Below, piece by piece: positions 60,713 through 64,000 of a stretch of DNA of 64,000 nucleotides (position 1 is its first letter; each line of letters starts with the position of its first letter). Made by a program: the position numbers and the translations under genes. The notes below the pieces were generated by a model, which worked only from the letters and a program-made list of their open reading frames with translations, had not been told where the DNA came from and did no database searches. Source of the DNA: Pelagibius sp028280305 (lineage in GTDB: Bacteria > Pseudomonadota > Alphaproteobacteria > Kiloniellales > Kiloniellaceae); NCBI RefSeq assembly GCF_965233615.1, contig NZ_OZ247495.1. One strand, given 5' to 3'.

Positions 60713-61185
60713 TCTGAACTGGATCCTGGTGCCGGTAGAAGCTTCGGCATGTGGCCGCGATCATAAGCAATGGCGATCTGAGGCTTCATGAAGGCCCCGA
60801 CCGTCTGGCCGTCTGGCAAAACGATCTGAGCCATGAATTCGTCTTCAAACTCTGTGATCCCGGTTTCCACGGCCTCCAGCTTGGCTTTGATCACCAGGGC
60901 CAAGGCCCGCCAGCGCTGCCTGACGGCTTGATCATAGGCGGCCTCAATCTGCTCTGCTGAGCGGCGCGTTCGCCGAGCCGGGGTCAAGGTGAATTCTTCA
61001 TCGTTCCGGTCCGGCATGGGCAGCGTGAAGCGGATTTGCCGGCCGTGGGCTCGGAATGCGACGACGGCTTGGCCGACTTCCCAGCCATAAAGGAACTGGT
61101 CGGCCCCGTAGCGGGCGAGAATCTTCTCAATCTCGGCGCGCGATTTATCCGCTGCAACGGTGGTGGACTGCGCGTAGCGGGTCAT
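60709..61185 (-). CDS. Phage/prophage protein of unknown function
   Basis: 158 aa. It begins MTRYAQSTTVAADKSRAEIE and includes ILARYGADQFLYGWE, RRTRRSAEQIEAAYDQAVRQRW and LVIKAKLEAVETGITEFEDEF. I recall this pattern in prophage early regions, without a function. Start and stop overlap its neighbours by 4 bases (ATGA at both ends). A frame extending to 61383 is a shadow. Confidence 0.75.
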   Translation of the reverse strand: MTRYAQSTTVAADKSRAEIEKILARYGADQFLYGWEVGQAVVAFRAHGRQIRFTLPMPDRNDEEFTLTPARRTRRSAEQIEAAYDQAVRQRWRALALVIKAKLEAVETGITEFEDEFMAQIVLPDGQTVGAFMKPQIAIAYDRGHMPKLLPAPGSSSE

Positions 61186-61346
61186 TCCTCCATCCTCTCC
61201 ACTTTGACGGACCACTCTCCATGGTCGATGCCGTCGCGCATGAAGGGGCCTAAGCGGAGTTGCATCCTGTCTTGGCGTGCGTCGATCATGGCCTCGATAA
61301 GCTTGCCGGCGGCCGTTAGCAACGGGGTGCGCGGCGTGTCGCTCAT
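61182..61346 (-). CDS. Small phage protein, 54 aa
   Basis: Read on the minus strand: MSDTPRTPLLTAAGKLIEAM, then DARQDRMQLRLGPFMRDGID and HGEWSVKVERMEE. Its ATG overlaps the previous stop and its TGA overlaps the next ATG. Function unknown; support comes from the tight packing and a coherent amphipathic sequence. Confidence 0.65.
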   Translation of the reverse strand: MSDTPRTPLLTAAGKLIEAMIDARQDRMQLRLGPFMRDGIDHGEWSVKVERMEE

Positions 61347-61897
61347 GCTGTGGCCCTCTGGCTGGCGGGCAGGGGCACCACATAGACTAGGCCGGTGTTG
61401 CGCCGGTTGCGGACCCAGAAGCCGGGCGGGAGGCTGTGACGGCGGCGAACCTCTTCCGCCACTGCTGCGATCCGTCCGGGCCGGAGGATGTGGTTTCCGT
61501 AGCGCCTAGGCACCGTGAAGGTGTCGAACACGATGTCATAGCGCCAAATGGCGTCAAACAGCCCGCGCCGCACTGCTCCTTCGATGTCGGCGCCCTGTCG
61601 GTGGTGCAACACCGCAAGGTGTTTAGCCGTTTCGATCCGGTCGCCGGGCTGGCCGATCAGTTGCCCAGACAGCTTGGCGAGCTTCTGATTGCGCCGGTAG
61701 AGTTTCTTATGGTTCCGGTCGTGCCTCCAGGGTTCCACGCGCTCCGCGTTGGCGTCGATGAAGTCGACTTCCAACAGTTGCCCGTCCAGGTCGCGATAGG
61801 GCTCCGCGCCGCTCTCCAGGGCTTGCTTGATGGCTTCATTGCGCTGGCAGACCTCCAAGGCGTCGGCTAGCCGGACTGTTCGCTGTGGCTCGGTCAT
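61343..61897 (-). CDS. Phage protein of unknown function, 184 aa
   Basis: Starts at ATG 61897 (MTEPQRTVRLADALEVCQRN). A central NHKKLYRRNQKLAKLSGQL is strongly basic, and GLFDAIWRYDIVFDTFTVPRRYGN follows; no domain recognised. Overlaps the DUF5131 gene stop and the 54 aa gene start, each by ATGA. The longer frame to 62224 is a shadow of DUF5131. Confidence 0.7.
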   Translation of the reverse strand: MTEPQRTVRLADALEVCQRNEAIKQALESGAEPYRDLDGQLLEVDFIDANAERVEPWRHDRNHKKLYRRNQKLAKLSGQLIGQPGDRIETAKHLAVLHHRQGADIEGAVRRGLFDAIWRYDIVFDTFTVPRRYGNHILRPGRIAAVAEEVRRRHSLPPGFWVRNRRNTGLVYVVPLPASQRATA

Positions 61898-62823
61898 GCT
61901 GCCTCCGGGAATTGCTGAATGCGCAGATCGGCCGGCCATTCGGCAGGATCGGCGCCGGCAGGGTCCGCAAGGCGCCGGCCGATGAGCGGGGCGGCTTCGG
62001 CGGGGACCTTCAACCCCTTGCCGGCCAAGCCGTTGTGAGGGTCGCTGGCGGCCGTGCCAAGCTGTTTCATGAAGAATGGCACCCCGGCCCGTTTGCAGGC
62101 GTCGCGGGTGTCCCTGGCCCATTGCAGATCGAAGGTCCGCGCGTGGTGGCCGCTCTCCCCGCCGACGATGACCCATTGGATGCAGCCGCCGAAGAGTCCT
62201 TCGGGGTCTAGGAAGGGCCACCATTTCACCGGGCCAAGGGCGGGTTCGTAACTGACGAAGGTTTTCCAGCCCTGACCGGCCATGTTCTTGAGGGCGGGAA
62301 GCCGTAGCTCAGCCATATCCTGGCTCTCAACCGTCACGCCAAGACGCATGTTGCGAAGGGGCAGGGCATGGCTCAGCAGCACATAATCATCGGACAGGTT
62401 CAACACCTGCTCGCCAATCGCGTTACAACGGTCCTGGTAAGTGGACCCAAAGGCAAGGTAGTCGCTCATGACCTTTTGCCGTTTCGTAAGGACCAGCCAG
62501 TCTAGGTGAGGTGTGAGGGCGATCACGGCCATCGCCTCGTCTCGCCAGACCTCCGGGACCTCCTTATCGAAGAAATCGGCAAGGCTGTTCGTGAATACCC
62601 TGATGCGTCGACCTTCCCGGATCGCCTGGCGCTCCAGCTTGAAAGCCGTCTTGATCGCGCTCTTGGACTTCCGCCGCGGCTGGCCGGCACCCCACTTCAC
62701 CATGCCGCTGCGCTTTCCCCAGGCTTCGGCATAACAGTGATCGCAGGCCGGGCTTACCTTCGTACATCCCATCCAAAAGTTAATCGTCGCGTCCGTCCAG
62801 GCGATCTTTGAGGTTTCGCCCAC
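61894..62823 (-). CDS. DUF5131 (phage Gp37/Gp68) three-Cys protein
   Basis: 309 aa from GTG 62823 (GETSKIAWTDATINFWMGC). The Cys cluster C20, C27, C30 (GCTKVSPACDHCYAE) resembles a radical-SAM iron-sulfur loop; LDWLVLTKRQ and VIVGGESGHHAR are typical of the family, which is common in phages. The chemistry is unproven. The GTG overlaps the exonuclease stop by one base (TAGTG). A longer frame to 62889 lies inside the exonuclease. Confidence 0.88.
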   Translation of the reverse strand: MGETSKIAWTDATINFWMGCTKVSPACDHCYAEAWGKRSGMVKWGAGQPRRKSKSAIKTAFKLERQAIREGRRIRVFTNSLADFFDKEVPEVWRDEAMAVIALTPHLDWLVLTKRQKVMSDYLAFGSTYQDRCNAIGEQVLNLSDDYVLLSHALPLRNMRLGVTVESQDMAELRLPALKNMAGQGWKTFVSYEPALGPVKWWPFLDPEGLFGGCIQWVIVGGESGHHARTFDLQWARDTRDACKRAGVPFFMKQLGTAASDPHNGLAGKGLKVPAEAAPLIGRRLADPAGADPAEWPADLRIQQFPEAA

Positions 62824-63482
62824 TAGTTTGCGAGCTCTCGCTTGGCTGCTGCGATAACCCCTGGGTCCATGTCCTGCCTCGACAGCCATTGGAGATAGTC
62901 CCTGGGCACGTCACTGTATTTCTGCCCACGGTGCTTCCCGAAGGTGAGTTTGGTCAGGTACGATGGCTCTTGGGTCCAGCGCACCATGTCTTGCAGTGTC
63001 GCGATGCGCAGGGCCTCCAGCAAGATATGAGCCGTTACCCAGGCGTCCGGCAGTGCCCTGTGAGGCGGCATAGCGCGCTCGTCTAGATTTAGTCCAAGGG
63101 CATAGCGAAGCACTTGATTGGTGTGTCTTGGCGCGTCAGGCCAGAGCCGGAGCGCTACTTTGTACGTGTCAACCCAAATTGCCCCCTCTGGGTCGAAGAA
63201 CGCCTTCTCAAAATCCGCGTTGTGAGCCACGAAGACATCCGGATGGCCGTCCTCCAGCGCAGCCCTGGCGTCATCCCAGGTCATGCCGGTCCTTGCTTGT
63301 TCTGCGGTGATGTGGTGCGTCGCCAAGGCCTCCAATGTCATTTCGGTGGTTGGCTGCACTAGGGTTTGCGAGCACGGCCCAACTTCTGGTGGGTCACCAA
63401 CCAGATCGACAGCAGCGGCTTCGCAAACCGATGCGTCGGGTGGTAGGCCGGTAGTCTCAAAGTCGATTACGCGGATGATCAT
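62823..63482 (-). CDS. DEDDh 3'-5' exonuclease with C-terminal DUF3820-like segment
   Basis: 219 aa. DnaQ-like motifs: IRVIDFETTGLPP (ExoI), VFVAHNADFEKAF (ExoII) and PHRALPDAWVTAHILL (ExoIII, with His and Asp). The C-terminal LTFGKHRGQKYSDVPRDYLQWL is a DUF3820-type segment often fused to such exonucleases. Probably processes DNA ends in phage replication or recombination. Start ATG 63482 overlaps the upstream TGA (ATGA). Confidence 0.88.
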   Translation of the reverse strand: MIIRVIDFETTGLPPDASVCEAAAVDLVGDPPEVGPCSQTLVQPTTEMTLEALATHHITAEQARTGMTWDDARAALEDGHPDVFVAHNADFEKAFFDPEGAIWVDTYKVALRLWPDAPRHTNQVLRYALGLNLDERAMPPHRALPDAWVTAHILLEALRIATLQDMVRWTQEPSYLTKLTFGKHRGQKYSDVPRDYLQWLSRQDMDPGVIAAAKRELAN

Positions 63483-64000
63483 TTCCGATTTCCTTTTTGT
63501 GGTGAGCTTGTCGGCATAACCTTCTGCTCAATCTCTGCCCGCTTCTGGCCGAACGTCTTCCGATCCTCTTCTGACAGGGCGGCAATCTCTGCTTCGTTGT
63601 CTTTGCAGAGAGCGGAGACAGCCATGATGGACTCGCATTTCCCCAGGGCGGACAGGAGCGGCCGCAGTGCGGTGGTGGCTGCCTGGGTGGGAGGATCGGC
63701 CGGCGGTGTTTCCTCTGCGGGCTGTTCCTGGGCGGGCTCGGTCGGGGCATCATCGCCGAACAGGTCTTCGGGTGGATCGTCAGGGAGGGGCCGTTCGTCC
63801 GCCTCGGTGGCCGTCTTGGTCAGTTCTGGCAGGATCGGGTGGACGATCTTTCGCTCCGGCTGGCTGAGCGATTTCCAGTGCTTCTGCAGGGCGTCCTTGC
63901 CCAGCGTGGCAACCTCTCGGGCGGCGGATTGAAGTCTTTCCGCGTCATTGTTCTCAGGCGCTGCCGGATCGCCTCCGTCCTGGCTGGCCGCTTCTTTGTT
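63479..64000 (-). CDS. C-terminal part of a phage protein (5' end beyond the window)
   Basis: 173 residues read in from the right edge and ending at TGA 63479-63481. The sequence has an acidic, Pro/Ala-rich linker (PLPDDPPEDLFGDDAPTEPA) between two helical parts; RLQSAAREVATLGKDALQKH followed by LSQPERKIVHPIL resembles the tails of phage RecT-type annealing proteins, but that is weak. Context next to an exonuclease would suit recombination. Product unassigned. Confidence 0.6.
   Translation of the reverse strand, partial: NKEAASQDGGDPAAPENNDAERLQSAAREVATLGKDALQKHWKSLSQPERKIVHPILPELTKTATEADERPLPDDPPEDLFGDDAPTEPAQEQPAEETPPADPPTQAATTALRPLLSALGKCESIMAVSALCKDNEAEIAALSEEDRKTFGQKRAEIEQKVMPTSSPQKGNRK

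Noticed and set aside
1..64000. CRISPR array, rRNA, tRNA
   Set aside because: No regularly spaced repeats and no rRNA or tRNA signatures were seen on either strand; very short or divergent tRNAs could be missed without a search tool.

Overview
This 64 kb window reads as chromosome of a GC-rich alphaproteobacterium, most likely Rhodospirillales in the broad sense. The evidence is the conserved orders hda / ppk1-ppx / rnd / aspS and pyrB-pyrC-plsY-dprA-topA-rnr, the DivK-PleD pair, an EipB (DUF1849) envelope protein, DUF2336 and DUF6505 proteins, GatCAB with an AspRS of non-discriminating type, and a TTAA-N7-TTAA CtrA-type site before TadE-like genes. No database search was possible; calls rest on motifs and family knowledge.

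Layout. 1-11 kb: end of hda, an SDR, an exported His-rich protein, ppk1-ppx behind a candidate FNR/FixK box and a Pho-box-like repeat, rnd with an M23 endopeptidase, aspS and agmatine deiminase. 11-22 kb: a periplasmic binding protein next to a chemoreceptor, DUF6505, a diguanylate cyclase, EipB, a ROK kinase with dinB, divK-pleD, and rpmG. 22-35 kb: an S41 protease, rnr, topA, dprA, plsY, pyrC (metal-ligand His replaced by Arg), pyrB, a class III CoA-transferase and ruvX. 35-40 kb: gatC-gatA-GNAT-small membrane protein-gatB, with an 845 bp IS5/IS427-type element inserted exactly at the gatB stop codon. 40-47 kb: two tandem DUF2336 proteins, a cupin, a formate/nitrite channel between two related GSTs, and a 73 aa conserved-looking protein. 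47-53 kb: a DMT transporter and the coupled operon otsB-GH15-otsA-glk (trehalose synthesis plus probable hydrolysis and glucose phosphorylation). 53-57 kb: a LexA-like S24 repressor with operator repeats, a VRR-NUC-like protein and a DUF6362 protein, then hspQ and two TadE-like genes. 57-64 kb: two paralogous tyrosine recombinases around an exported cargo protein, then the early region of a prophage or integrative element in which every start overlaps the preceding stop; it runs off the right edge.

Most of the window is housekeeping. The parts most worth a second look are the recombinase and phage end, the autoregulated S24 / VRR-NUC-like / DUF6362 cassette, the tandem DUF2336 genes with AT-rich leaders, the trehalose operon, and the regulatory sites before ppk1 and the TadE genes. 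No tRNA, rRNA or CRISPR array was found.
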